A stretch of 64,000 nucleotides of DNA from positions 1-64,000 of the forward strand of contig JAFIEV010000050.1 in assembly GCA_020832305.1 (NCBI GenBank), read 5' to 3'. The position numbers were made by a program, and so were the translations under genes. Origin of the DNA: Cyclobacteriaceae bacterium. Its GTDB lineage: Bacteria; Bacteroidota; Bacteroidia; Cytophagales; Cyclobacteriaceae. How positions within the stretch are numbered: the stretch's first letter is position 1; every line of letters begins with the position of its first letter. Below, in pieces: positions 44,693 to 53,996 of the stretch. The notes under the pieces were generated by a model. It had not been told where the DNA came from. It did not search any database and was given only the letters and a program-made list of their open reading frames with translations.

Positions 44693-44725
44693 AAGGTCTT
44701 GGATGAAAATCTAAGACCTTTTTTT
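44693..44725 (+). terminator. Duplicated terminator after the tRNA tail copy
   Basis: Arms AAGGTCTTGGAT and ATCTAAGACCTT form a stem followed by seven T. It matches the tRNA terminator, with an A-to-G change in one arm paired by T-to-C in the other, so the stem has been kept during divergence. Confidence 0.75.
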
Positions 44726-44878
44726 AACTTACTTGCTTTATACAACAGCATTACCCATATAATCCTCCCGAAATTGTACATGCAATCAAAAACTAATAAA
44801 GACAATCCAGAAATGTATTGAAAGAATGTTAAAAAAAATTCAGGTCACAATAAAATATTTTACAGAGACTTTTTCCAT

Positions 44879-45058
44879 TTACAATGTCAATGTGTTAAAT
44901 ATCCAACCATTTTGATTATGTAAGTCCATTGTAAACATACTTGTCACGCCTAAGCTGTCTATGGGAATAAATGCAATTTCTGATCCATAATATTTTGAAT
45001 TTAAGAGAATAATCAATATTTTGAAAATAAATAAAAAATAGATGTACAATTTAATCAT
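44879..45058 (-). CDS. Possible small secreted peptide or gene remnant
   Basis: A 59-residue frame starts with a hydrophobic signal-like stretch (LYIYFLFIFKILIILLNS) and continues YYGSEIAFIPIDSLGVTSMF. It begins eight bases from the start of the collagen-like gene on the other strand, leaving no room for separate promoters. It may be a truncated secreted protein gene. I do not recognise it. Confidence 0.25.
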   Translation of the reverse strand: MIKLYIYFLFIFKILIILLNSKYYGSEIAFIPIDSLGVTSMFTMDLHNQNGWIFNTLTL

Positions 45059-45066
45059 TATAATCA

Positions 45067-45759
45067 ATGGGTAATTATTTATCAAAAATCGACTTCGCAC
45101 ATACTAAATTAATATGTTACAAAAATTTCAGATATCTATTTCTTCTGTTTTTTCTCTTTAATGCCTGTAGTATGTTCGAAGGGCCGGAAGGACCTGAGGG
45201 ACCTGAGGGACAACAAGGCCCGCAGGGTGAACAAGGCCAAACAGGAGAACAAGGCCCTCAAGGTGAAAAGGGCAATGCAAATGTACTGGTCAAAACCATC
45301 ACCATCACCAACCAAAACTATATTGATGGCAATTTATCTGCCAAACATACCAATAACTCACTGTTTTATTTTCCGGCAAAAATTGCCAATATTCAAGACA
45401 CTGATATAACAAGCGATATAGTTAATAATGGGATGGTCCTGGCCTATCTCAGGGTTCCTGTCGGACTTAGTTTTGAACCCTCCCAATGGACACCTATACC
45501 CTATTCTTACAGGCACCTCAACCAAATTTATACTGTCAATTATGCCATGGCCTACAGCCTGAATACTTTCACCTTACAATACTTTTTTACAAGAAATATG
45601 GAGGGGACTATGCCAGATATCAGGAACTGGGTGGCTCCAACCAATAGTATTAAATATGTCATAATTAGTGGCCAAAGTGCCGGACGGCTGGCCAACTCAA
45701 GGATAGACCTGAGTGATCTGGAAGCCGTGGAGGAGTTTTTCGGGATAGATGCCCAGTAA
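45067..45759 (+). CDS. Collagen-like (Gly-X-Y) lipoprotein
   Basis: The 230-residue protein has a lipoprotein signal with Cys34 (LFNAC), then about eleven Gly-X-Y triplets at 38-71 (EGPEGPEGQQGPQGEQG), then a C-terminal beta-rich domain (FYFPAKIANIQDTDI, TPIPYSYRHLNQIYTVNYAM). This layout, short collagen stalk plus globular head, is common among Bacteroidota surface lipoproteins, which likely trimerise. The start is the only in-frame ATG and gives an unusually long basic n-region. It lies in the accessory patch downstream of the tRNA. Role unknown. Confidence 0.75.
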   Translation: MGNYLSKIDFAHTKLICYKNFRYLFLLFFLFNACSMFEGPEGPEGPEGQQGPQGEQGQTGEQGPQGEKGNANVLVKTITITNQNYIDGNLSAKHTNNSLFYFPAKIANIQDTDITSDIVNNGMVLAYLRVPVGLSFEPSQWTPIPYSYRHLNQIYTVNYAMAYSLNTFTLQYFFTRNMEGTMPDIRNWVAPTNSIKYVIISGQSAGRLANSRIDLSDLEAVEEFFGIDAQ

Positions 45760-45900
45760 GCTTTGAAGAAGATAAGTACGTGTGGCCCTGCATTTCCTAA
45801 AAACCTGGTTTTTTTTGAGATAAGACTTATTTAAGACTTTAAGACTCTTTTTATGGGTTAAGGTTTATTGGCAAAATGAAACCCCGGGAATAAACTCTGG

Positions 45901-46236
45901 TTATGCGGTCGCATTAACTCTTGATAACAATTTCCTATGTAACTCAATAATAGATTCTTTATGATGGGTCAAATTTTCACCTTTAATACTCGCCCTATTT
46001 ACCGACCAAATCTTTGGCATTGCAAAACTCCCTTGCGCTAAGGAATACATCCATACCAAGTGATTGAAATTTGTAAATAGGTTTATTCTATAAAAAAATG
46101 ATGGGTATTTGATATCAAATCCCATTTTTTGAATGGTCCTTTTGTTGAAAAAATACGATGTCCCTTCAATATTTTCTGTTTCAGGTATTTCTTTATTCTT
46201 TTTGTCTTGGTTTATGCGCTCTAAAAACGAAAACAA
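45901..46236 (-). pseudogene. C-terminal remnant of an unrecognised protein
   Basis: The 111-residue frame begins only with a TTG, has no good ribosome site, and starts in the middle of what reads like a folded protein (EGTSYFFNKRTIQKMGFDIKY...). The following WSVNRASIKGENLTHHKESI stretch is reminiscent of the tail of some glycosyltransferases, but this is a weak resemblance. It is best regarded as a truncated gene or a short hypothetical gene. It ends about 100 bases from the XRE regulator gene on the same strand. Confidence 0.4.
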
Positions 46237-46334
46237 TATATAAAAATTCTAATTAAAACCCTGAAGGACTTCCTATTGCGAATAGATAGATTCACTACAA
46301 AAAGGTTAAAAAAAGAATTAACCCTCCCTGTGGT

Positions 46335-47177
46335 TCAGGGAGTCGGTTTGGCATGATGAATACTATTTAACACTACCTCGCGCTTTGAAATTCTTTCAAT
46401 GGTTTTTGATTTAAATTCCTCATAAAGCAGAACAACCAACATGATTTCAAACAGAGTAAGCATGATCAAACCAGGAATGAAAAAAATCAATGACAAAAAG
46501 CTAAGGCCTGACAGAATCCCCAAAACGCCCGTAATCAGATACAAGTTTCCCCTTTTTTTTGAGAGCTGTAACAGACAGACTGCAAATAAGACATACAGTA
46601 CCCCAATTACTAAAGACCTTAAAACCAATTCCAACATCAATTCTTTACCCATCCAATATGCAACTACATCTTCCACAATAAATACACTTGTGGCTATCAT
46701 CAGTAAAATAACCACTGTTTTCAAAAGCAAATTAGAAAACATGTCTCCCAACTTATAAAACCCAAAGGTGAACAAAATGAAAAGTATCAACACTAAGCTC
46801 TTCAAAAAGGTATAGGCATAACCCCATACCAATGATAGGGAAGATTTTCCTGACAAGAGGTAAATATCGAAGAGTGTTTCGGCTATAACAAAAATCAAAT
46901 AAACTATGCCTGCAATAAATGAAAACCTGAGCCATGAAGAAATGCTTCCCTTGTTAGGTTCTTCCACTTCAAATCCATCATTTGGAATCTCCTCAGGATT
47001 TACTTCCAATACTTCTAAAATAGCCTTTACTGTGTAGGATCTGGGTGTCACCTCACCTGCTTCAATCCTTTGAATGGTGCGTACATTGATATTGCAGCGC
47101 TCCACCAATTCCTCCTGGGTCAGTCCCCTGGCTCTCCTCCATTCCTGGATTTTTTGGCCTAATAGCGGTTGTTTCAT
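46335..47177 (-). CDS. XRE-family regulator fused to membrane helices
   Basis: From the Met at 47177 this is a 280-residue protein. An XRE helix-turn-helix lies at about 1-60 (IQEWRRARGLTQEELVERCN, VRTIQRIEAGEVTPRSYT), then a linker, then six or seven membrane helices (for example LVLILFILFTFGFYKL and LYLITGVLGILSGLSFLSLI). Membrane-tethered regulators of this kind are frequent in Bacteroidota, and their signals are not known. Upstream Met codons at 47201 and 47261 would add residues without helix-turn-helix character. It lies in the accessory patch. Confidence 0.78.
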   Translation of the reverse strand: MKQPLLGQKIQEWRRARGLTQEELVERCNINVRTIQRIEAGEVTPRSYTVKAILEVLEVNPEEIPNDGFEVEEPNKGSISSWLRFSFIAGIVYLIFVIAETLFDIYLLSGKSSLSLVWGYAYTFLKSLVLILFILFTFGFYKLGDMFSNLLLKTVVILLMIATSVFIVEDVVAYWMGKELMLELVLRSLVIGVLYVLFAVCLLQLSKKRGNLYLITGVLGILSGLSFLSLIFFIPGLIMLTLFEIMLVVLLYEEFKSKTIERISKREVVLNSIHHAKPTP

Positions 47178-47398
47178 CTGTATAAACTTTTGTTTGACCA
47201 TGGCAAGTTGGATGGATTTATGCAAATATAACCCGAAAAATGGGAGGATTTTACCCGACATTTGTACGGCATTTCATTGAAAGGGAAGATTTTCCAGGTC
47301 CGGTTCGGTCTACAACAATTTTTTCTTGTCCTTTAGTAACTCTAACGATTAATATGTTAATGTCTTTTTGATATTGCCAATGCATGTTTTACGGTCTT

Positions 47399-48400
47399 TT
47401 ATCTTACATAGTACCTTCTCTCAGTTATCCTCCCTGATACTAGTTCCATTTTTCTCCAACTACTTTCATCATTCATTGGAACCCATCTCCTTTCTTCAAT
47501 CCTGTAATGCCAATCCTTATCTTTTTGATAGAATAACTTTAATCCTTTTCCTTCAACAATTTTCAAAATTTCATTGTCATGATAATTTACCTCATCATAA
47601 TCTGTATAGGCTAATTGCGCCATTTCTGAATATAAACCATTAAGGTCCAGTAATAACTTGTTTAAATTGTCATTCAATTCTTCAGCGCTCAGCCCAATCT
47701 TTTTCGCTTCAATTATCGTTATTGGGTAGGAATGAGATGGATATTCAGAATTCAAAACATTACTTATACTCTCCGCTTTATTGATATCAGTCATGTGATT
47801 GGAAAGTATATCAGTTGTTAATTTTATTGATAGTGAAGTTGCTCTATCAATGGACCCGATAACTAAAGGATGAATGTATTTATATATTTCTGTAAAAGGG
47901 TTTATATCTTTAATGTATTTATATGAATCCCATAAATTTCAAACTCTGCTCAACTCATTTTGACTTACACTAACTCTATCATTATCTTTATCAATAGGTG
48001 ATAAATCATGAGTAATAGAGCTGTCGATTGAACTCAGGTAAGCCAATGGGCCCATTTGTATTTGGTCCGCACCCAGCGCTAGCATTGTGGCAGCAGATGC
48101 ACAATCAAGAGGGATTAATGCAACTATATTTTTATAATATTTTCTCAATAAGTTTACAATTCTAAGTGATGCCTCTCCTGAACCACCATCACTTTTAATG
48201 AACAGATACAATTTGTTCTTTTTCCTGTTATTTTTTAAAATTTCATAAAAAGCGATGATATCATCTCCTACAATTCTGCTATTTCCTGAAATCCAGTAGC
48301 TCACAAAATCGCCATCGAGTGTTTGATTTAATTCATTAACTATAGTCTGCGTCTCTTCAAAAAGTTTTGGTGGTATTTTTACCTCAGTTTTATCTTCCAT
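47399..48400 (-). pseudogene. SDH-type serine protease gene with one in-frame TGA
   Basis: A single reading frame of 334 codons, from the ATG at 48398-48400 to the stop at 47399, is broken only by a TGA at 47939-47941 (complement). Before it the protein shows a ClpP/crotonase fold: LYLFIKSDGGSGEASLRIVN and the nucleophile region LDCASAATMLALGADQI. After it the frame continues NLWDSYKYIKDINPFTEIYK and HPLVIGSIDRATSLSIKL, which is the expected rest of the serine-dehydrogenase-like protease (SDH_sah) family. It is either a fresh nonsense mutation, an error in the sequence, or a recoded codon. The two halves would otherwise be annotated as separate genes of 153 and 131 residues. Confidence 0.75.
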
Positions 48401-49096
48401 TGTTATCTCAATTTTTGTTTAAATACCATATTAATCTTATTTAACTAATTTATTGTATTTGAATGGGTATAATCCTTCATCATTCTAGCAACCTCATCTT
48501 AGTTTTCATAAAAATGACTTCAAATTTCTTGTAAACTTGCATTGGTTAGAGGGCTGTATCCGCCATTTCATAGTATAACGCTTTGACCCAAAATCACCTG
48601 AACAGACCGCGAATCCATTCCAACATCCAGCAATAGATTCGTTTAAAATGTAGCAACAAAAGTAAATCCGGCTGACTCTATAATTCCGGCTTTTCCATTT
48701 AATCTAACTTATATTAAAATATTGATATACAGATATCTAAATAGCTTGTTTTATCCCAAATGACTTACTCTTTAAAGCTCCACCACATCAGTCCCAATAT
48801 TTGGCGTTAGGATGACGATTTGTCTTTAATATAATGAATGCGCTCTATATTTAAATCAGTATAGATAAATAGTAACAATAACATTTAATGCTTTTTTAAA
48901 GACTTATAAAAAGCATCATCCTTCCTTAAGGTATAATGTGTTGAGGGTAAATTTAATGCCGCAGACCTGGATCAAACAAAAAGAAAATGTAAAGCTTGCG
49001 ATATTACCTATTTAAGAATTTGAAATCAATCAAAAGACCAAAAGTTTTTCAGCAAGAAACAAACTTAAACTTTGTATTACAACAGTACTTGAAAAT
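48401..49096. other. AT-rich intergenic region without recognised genes
   Basis: About 700 bases between two minus-strand genes, AT-rich and without a convincing frame, repeat or hairpin. It may hold decayed sequence belonging to the accessory patch. Confidence 0.5.
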
Positions 49097-49930
49097 CTAA
49101 CCAGCCTGCGCCTTAATCCGCTCACGCCGCAGCCATAAACCAATGGCCAGGTACATAAGATTGGGAATAAGGCCACTTATGGGCGAAATTACCCACTCCA
49201 TTCCTGCGCTGATTTGGATATATCCATCTATCACCAGGTGATTGATCAGGGCATCCTCCACGGCATGGAGTAATATCAAAGGCCAGATCGAACCGGTCAG
49301 CCTGTATAACTCGGTAAACATTACCGTCCAGATTACCATGCTCACTACCGCCACCAGGGCAAAGGTAATCCGATCTACAGGCAATACCGTATACATGGAT
49401 TCCTCCGGTAAAAAAACCAGATAATAGGGCGCATGCCAAAACCCCCAGATCAACCCCGCTATGAGATAAATTGATATATCCTGAAGTCCGAGCTTTACCA
49501 GCTTAACAGTCAAATAGCCCCTCCATACCGACTCTTCAAAAATGTTTTTAACAATATTTACAAAAAATAAACTTACAAATACTCCGGCATAAGAGCTGAT
49601 ATCAAAACCCGTGAAATCTATCCATCGTGTCACATAACCCAGTGCCAGGGTAAGACCGGTAACCAAAGGGAAAATGATAAAAGCCCACAGGTACCATTTT
49701 GAATTTCCCCTAAACCTGGGATGAAGGCCGGCATCTTTCCAGCCATCACCGGCAAAAGTCCTCAATACAATAACCACCAGCAAAGGCAGCACCAGCCAAA
49801 CTGCCATACCAAGGGTTTCTTCTTCTTCCTGCGCTGGCAAACGACCATCGAGCCAAACACCAAGCCATCCTACCCCTAAGGCTGCAATTGAAAAAATAAT
49901 AACATTTCGCGCCGTTTTCGAAATTTCCAT
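49097..49930 (-). CDS. CPBP-family intramembrane metalloprotease-like protein
   Basis: The 277-residue protein has about eight membrane helices and the CAAX-protease (CPBP) motifs: EESVWRGYL (paired glutamates with Arg), WGFWHAPYYLVFL with a His, and HAVEDALINH near the end with a second His. The Glu and His residues form the active site inside the membrane. Bacterial members are linked to bacteriocin immunity or protein processing; nothing nearby suggests which. It is transcribed away from the heme operon. Confidence 0.82.
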   Translation of the reverse strand: MEISKTARNVIIFSIAALGVGWLGVWLDGRLPAQEEEETLGMAVWLVLPLLVVIVLRTFAGDGWKDAGLHPRFRGNSKWYLWAFIIFPLVTGLTLALGYVTRWIDFTGFDISSYAGVFVSLFFVNIVKNIFEESVWRGYLTVKLVKLGLQDISIYLIAGLIWGFWHAPYYLVFLPEESMYTVLPVDRITFALVAVVSMVIWTVMFTELYRLTGSIWPLILLHAVEDALINHLVIDGYIQISAGMEWVISPISGLIPNLMYLAIGLWLRRERIKAQAG

Positions 49931-50114
49931 GTCAAAAATCTTATTTATGAGTCAAGAATAGGTTCAAATGCTCCAAAAATAATTAAAAAAGCATTAAAAC
50001 CTACCATAAAATCAAGTTTTGGCAGACTTAACCCCCAGTCAGAAACTTATTTTTTTTATGCTAACCGTTCCATGCCGCACTGCGTGCAAAACAATTAAAA
50101 TTAATTTATTTTTA

Positions 50115-50126
50115 ATTAGTCTAAAT
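50115..50126. promoter_or_regulatory. Upstream operator of the heme operon
   Basis: ATTAGTCTAAAT contains the palindromic core TTAG-T-CTAA and covers the -33 region of the heme operon promoter. The core repeats at 50156-50170. Confidence 0.55.
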
Positions 50127-50138
50127 AATAATGATGCG

Positions 50139-50146
50139 TATATTTG
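50139..50146 (+). promoter_or_regulatory. -7 element of the heme operon
   Basis: TATATTTG is a full TAnnTTTG match between the two operators. Transcription would start near 50152, so the lipoprotein gene must begin at 50179 and not at the earlier ATG at 50131. Confidence 0.6.
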
Positions 50147-50155
50147 CGCTATGCT

Positions 50156-50170
50156 TAATTAGACTAATTA
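50156..50170. promoter_or_regulatory. Downstream operator of the heme operon
   Basis: A perfect 15-base palindrome, TAATTAG-A-CTAATTA, lies across the expected transcription start. Its centre is 43 bases from that of the upstream operator, about four helical turns. The TTAGNCTAA core resembles iron-responsive DtxR/IdeR-type boxes more than the classic Fur box. Confidence 0.6.
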
Positions 50171-50178
50171 TAAATTAT

Positions 50179-51039
50179 ATGGATAGACTCAGATCAATCA
50201 TAGGGATATTTTTGTTAGCTGTCATTATCTCCTGCCAACCGGTTAAGGACAACCGACAGGAAGAAACAGAAGATTTGCGGATCATCAGCATAGGTGGCGC
50301 CATTTCAGAAACCATATCTGCCCTGGGCCTGGAGCACAACATTATCGCTATTGACCAAACCAGCACCTACCCTCCTGCCCTCTCAGAAAAGGTTCAGCTT
50401 GGATTCAGAAACAGCATATCGGCAGAATCGATACTGGCGCTGAATGCTGATATCATCATTGCAGGCAAGGAAAATATTGAAAGCACTTTGGTGGAATCGC
50501 TCAGGCAAATGGGACAGGAAGTTTATGTGATTGAACAAAACTTCTCTCTCACAGGCAGCCATGCTTTGATAGCTGAACTCGGCAAATTGCTGGGAAGACA
50601 GGAGAAAGCTTATGCATTGCGTGAAGCGCTACAGGAATCTATGGATGCCATTAGCCCTATCGAAAACAAACCCAGAGCGCTGTTTATCTATGCAAGGGGG
50701 AAAGGTGCCATGCAGGTATCGGGCCATGGCACATCAGCCCATGCCTTTATGGAAATCAGCGGCTTTGAAAATGCCATGCAAAGCATCAGCCAGTTTAAGC
50801 CACTCACGCCCGAAGCCCTGATAGCCGCAGATCCAGATGTGCTTATATTTTTTGAAAGTGGGTGGCAAAGCCTTGGCGGTGCAGACGGCATTATGGAAAT
50901 TCCGGGCATCGCGCAGACCAAAGCAGGCAAAACCAGAAATTTTGTGACCATGGATGGTTTAAAGATGCTGAGTTTTAGCAGCCGTTTGCCCGAAGCAATC
51001 CTGGAGCTAAGAAATAAATACAATAATAACCTGCAGTAA
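50179..51039 (+). CDS. hmuT: Hemin ABC transporter substrate-binding lipoprotein
   Basis: From the ATG at 50179 this is a 286-residue lipoprotein with Cys19 (AVIISC). The rest is a class III binding protein with two lobes (LRIISIGGAISETISALGLE, ALNADIIIAGKEN, ALIAADPDVLIFF). HmuT holds heme in the periplasm and hands it to the permease. The next genes are a permease, an ATPase and a heme-handling protein, which fixes the identification. An upstream ATG at 50131 lies inside the promoter, as shown by the -7 element. The operon probably responds to iron through the two operators. Confidence 0.88.
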   Translation: MDRLRSIIGIFLLAVIISCQPVKDNRQEETEDLRIISIGGAISETISALGLEHNIIAIDQTSTYPPALSEKVQLGFRNSISAESILALNADIIIAGKENIESTLVESLRQMGQEVYVIEQNFSLTGSHALIAELGKLLGRQEKAYALREALQESMDAISPIENKPRALFIYARGKGAMQVSGHGTSAHAFMEISGFENAMQSISQFKPLTPEALIAADPDVLIFFESGWQSLGGADGIMEIPGIAQTKAGKTRNFVTMDGLKMLSFSSRLPEAILELRNKYNNNLQ

Positions 51040-51043
51040 ATAA

Positions 51044-52093
51044 ATGCAAACCGGCTCAGGATTTTTGCGGCAATCGCCCTTGGTATGGTATGGGTTTTTT
51101 ATCATCATTACCCTCCTGGCAATGGTGTATTCTTTACTTACAGGGGTGATCAAAATCCAAACAGGCCATCTGTTTGAGTTGATTGCTTCGATCTGGAATA
51201 CAGATGCCGCTACCGGTAAAGAAGCCCTGATTCTATGGAACCTCCGTATGCCCAGGGCTGTGCTCAGTCTGAGTGTAGGGGCAGCGCTGGCAGTTTCCGG
51301 CGCTTCGATGCAGGGCATATTCAGGAATCCATTGGTTGAACCCGGTCTCGTTGGAATCAGTGCAGGATCTGCGCTGGCAGCTGCCTGTGTTTTGGTATTT
51401 GTGTTTCCTGTCATGGGTGATGTATCACCTGCAACCAGTTCACTAATACTACCCCTATCCGCATTTGCCGGCGGACTTACCAGCACCTTGATCATCTATT
51501 ACATAGGAAGAAATGAAAGTATAGCCATTCTCATCCTTGCGGGAGTTGCCATTAATGCTTTATGCGGTGCACTTATCGGATGGGTCATTTACTATGCCGA
51601 CGACAGCGCCCTAAGGAGTTTTACCTTCTGGAGTCTGGGAGATCTGAGCGGCGCCAACTGGAAATCCTTCCTCATCGCATCGCCCTTTATCTGGCTTCCG
51701 GTCTTGTATTTATGTCGGCAACACCGCGATCTCGATATGCTTAGCCTGGGCGACAGGCAGGCATTTCACGCGGGTATACAGGTAGAATCTGTCAAGAAGA
51801 GAAATATCATGGCGGTAGCTATGGCCGTCGGTGCCTCCGTTTCCCTGAGTGGTGCCATTGGATTTATCGGGTTGGTGGTGCCACACATGATCAGAATGAT
51901 GTTTGGGCCCTCTCATAAAAATCTGATGATACTATCTGTATTTGTCGGCGGCAGCCTTATGATGCTGGCAGATACCTTTAGCAGAACCTGGGTGCAACCG
52001 GCTGAATTACCGGTGGGAATCGTAACGGCTATGATTGGCTCACCATTTTTTATATATCTCATTTTCAATACTAAAAACAAAAAGCTGTTATAA
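51044..52093 (+). CDS. hmuU: Heme ABC transporter permease (FecCD type)
   Basis: The 349-residue protein has about ten membrane helices. It carries FecCD motifs: RMPRAVLSLSVGAALAVSGA, GIFRNPLVEPGLVGISAGSA, and SLSGAIGFIGLVVPHMIRMM with the coupling helix for the ATPase. It should carry heme or iron chelate across the inner membrane. It starts four bases after hmuT and ends two bases before hmuV. Confidence 0.92.
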   Translation: MQTGSGFLRQSPLVWYGFFIIITLLAMVYSLLTGVIKIQTGHLFELIASIWNTDAATGKEALILWNLRMPRAVLSLSVGAALAVSGASMQGIFRNPLVEPGLVGISAGSALAAACVLVFVFPVMGDVSPATSSLILPLSAFAGGLTSTLIIYYIGRNESIAILILAGVAINALCGALIGWVIYYADDSALRSFTFWSLGDLSGANWKSFLIASPFIWLPVLYLCRQHRDLDMLSLGDRQAFHAGIQVESVKKRNIMAVAMAVGASVSLSGAIGFIGLVVPHMIRMMFGPSHKNLMILSVFVGGSLMMLADTFSRTWVQPAELPVGIVTAMIGSPFFIYLIFNTKNKKLL

Positions 52094-52095
52094 AA

Positions 52096-52968
52096 ATGGT
52101 ACTGTCAGCCCATGAGATATGCGTAACTGCAGGTAAAAAAACGCTACTGCAAAAAATCAACCTGGAGGTAAAGCAGGGTGAGTTCTGGATGATTGCCGGA
52201 TGCAATGGCGCCGGAAAAAGTACCTTCCTGAAAACGCTGGCTGGTGAAATTACACCCTCAAGTGGTACTGTCCTCCTTAAAGGTTCAGATCTGAAAAGAA
52301 TGGATGCCAATACGATGGCCAGACACCGATCGGTATTATCACAGCAAAATTATATGCAGTTTCCCTTCACTGCGCGGCAGATTATGGCTATGGGAACGGG
52401 GCCCTCAGACCCTGGTCCTAAAAAAACAGAAACCCTCATCGATCAGTTTGCTCATGAACTCGAAATCACAGCCCTGCTTGACAGACCTTACCCTGTATTA
52501 TCGGGCGGTGAGCAGCAAAGGGTTCAATTAGGCAGGGTGTTCATTCAATCTTCAATTTGTGAAGATGCGCCACTTATACTGCTTGACGAACCTACATCAG
52601 CGCTTGATATTGCACAACAACACCTGGTTATGAATATCCTGCTCGAAAAATTGTCAAAGGGCTATACCCTTATTGCCGTGGTACATGATCTCAACCTGGC
52701 TGCCCGTTATGCTTCTCATATTTTGTTTTTGAAAAACGGCGAGTGTGTAGCCAAAGGCCCGGTTGAAAAAATGATATGTAGCGCCATTATTGAAAAAACA
52801 TATCAGCAACCGGTTTCGGTCTGGAAACACCCTACCCTGGGTTGTCCCATGATTGTAGCCGAGGCCTGCGACCGATTTAATCCATTATGCAAAAACCATA
52901 AAATAATTAATAATCAACAATTAAAATCTGTATACCATGATACATCCAACCCTGGACAATCTCAGTAA
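52096..52968 (+). CDS. hmuV: Heme ABC transporter ATPase
   Basis: The 290-residue ATPase has Walker A GCNGAGKST, Q-loop SQQNYMQFPF, signature LSGGEQQRVQLGR, Walker B LILLDEPTSALD and the switch His in VVHDLN. It powers the HmuU permease. The C-terminal 40 residues extend past the family's normal end and overlap the start of the next gene by 32 bases. That tail may be a by-product of the overlap rather than functional. Confidence 0.92.
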   Translation: MVLSAHEICVTAGKKTLLQKINLEVKQGEFWMIAGCNGAGKSTFLKTLAGEITPSSGTVLLKGSDLKRMDANTMARHRSVLSQQNYMQFPFTARQIMAMGTGPSDPGPKKTETLIDQFAHELEITALLDRPYPVLSGGEQQRVQLGRVFIQSSICEDAPLILLDEPTSALDIAQQHLVMNILLEKLSKGYTLIAVVHDLNLAARYASHILFLKNGECVAKGPVEKMICSAIIEKTYQQPVSVWKHPTLGCPMIVAEACDRFNPLCKNHKIINNQQLKSVYHDTSNPGQSQ

Positions 52969-53992
52969 AGATCAACTTACCTCATCCTGGGAAAATCTTC
53001 GTCGTGAAAACCCAAAACTCAGGATACGAGATGCCGCTACCCGGCTTGGCGTAAGCGAAGCTATCCTTTTAAGTACCCGAGCAGGCCAGGGAGTCACCCG
53101 CCTGGATGCCAATCCTATTGAACTGTTTCAGGACATTAAAGCCATGGGACGCATCATGTCGCTGACCCGTAATGATGCCTGCGTACTGGAGCATCACGGC
53201 ACCTTACAGAAAATTGATATTATCGGTAGTATGCCCAATGCCATGGCAACGGTAATTGGTCCCATAGAGTTAAGGGTATTTTTCAAAAGCTGGCAATTCT
53301 TCTTCGCCGTTGAAGACCCAAAACCTACCGGTGGTTTTCTGCGCTCCATCCAGGTATTTGACCGGGCCGGTGATGCCATTATCAAAATGTACCTCCAGGA
53401 CGACGAAAAATTGCCTGTTTTCCAAGACATCCTTGAAAAATACAAGCATCCAGATCAACAACAGAGTATAGAAACCGAAGTCTATCCTCAAGAAGTATAC
53501 AGTAATGTAATTGATGAGACAGCTTTTCAACAGGCGTGGTTACAAATGAAAGACACCCATGATTTCTTTGGAATGCTCAAAGATTTCGGAATTTCCAGGA
53601 AGCATGCGCTTGAAATCGCCCCCGAAGGCGCTGCCCGGAAAATTGATCCCGCTTCAATAAAATCCATGCTTGAGACCGCTGCCAATACTAAACTGCCCAT
53701 AATGATCTTTGCCGGCAACCGGGGCAATATCCAAATCCATCAGGGTAAGGTGCGTACCATCAGAGAACTTGGATCATGGCTGAATGTGCTTGACCCCGAC
53801 TTTAACATGCATCTCAATATGGCAGAAATAACAGAAGCCTGGATCGTAAAAAAGTCAACTTCTGACGGCCTCGTAAGCAGCATTGAGCTTTTTAATGCTA
53901 AACATGAGCTGATGGCGCAGTTCTTTGGCCTTAGAAAACCGGGAATTCCGGAAAAAGAAGCCTGGAGAGAAATTCTGGAAACGCTTAACTAA
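52937..53992 (+). CDS. hmuS: Hemin-degrading/heme-trafficking protein HmuS
   Basis: The 351-residue protein matches the HemS/ChuS family in length and has its two repeated domains, at about 30-165 and 205-340. The second repeat shows MIFAGNRGNIQIHQGKVRTI and WLNVLDPDFNMHLNMAEI, and the first DACVLEHHGTLQKIDI. Such proteins take heme from the importer and either store it or open its ring to free iron. It starts inside the end of hmuV. A regulator gene follows after four bases. Confidence 0.9.
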   Translation: MIHPTLDNLSKDQLTSSWENLRRENPKLRIRDAATRLGVSEAILLSTRAGQGVTRLDANPIELFQDIKAMGRIMSLTRNDACVLEHHGTLQKIDIIGSMPNAMATVIGPIELRVFFKSWQFFFAVEDPKPTGGFLRSIQVFDRAGDAIIKMYLQDDEKLPVFQDILEKYKHPDQQQSIETEVYPQEVYSNVIDETAFQQAWLQMKDTHDFFGMLKDFGISRKHALEIAPEGAARKIDPASIKSMLETAANTKLPIMIFAGNRGNIQIHQGKVRTIRELGSWLNVLDPDFNMHLNMAEITEAWIVKKSTSDGLVSSIELFNAKHELMAQFFGLRKPGIPEKEAWREILETLN

Positions 53993-53996
53993 TACC

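Noticed and set aside
47939-47941. TGA as a selenocysteine codon
   Set aside because: No selenocysteine machinery or nearby hairpin was seen, and the family does not use it; a mutation or error is simpler.
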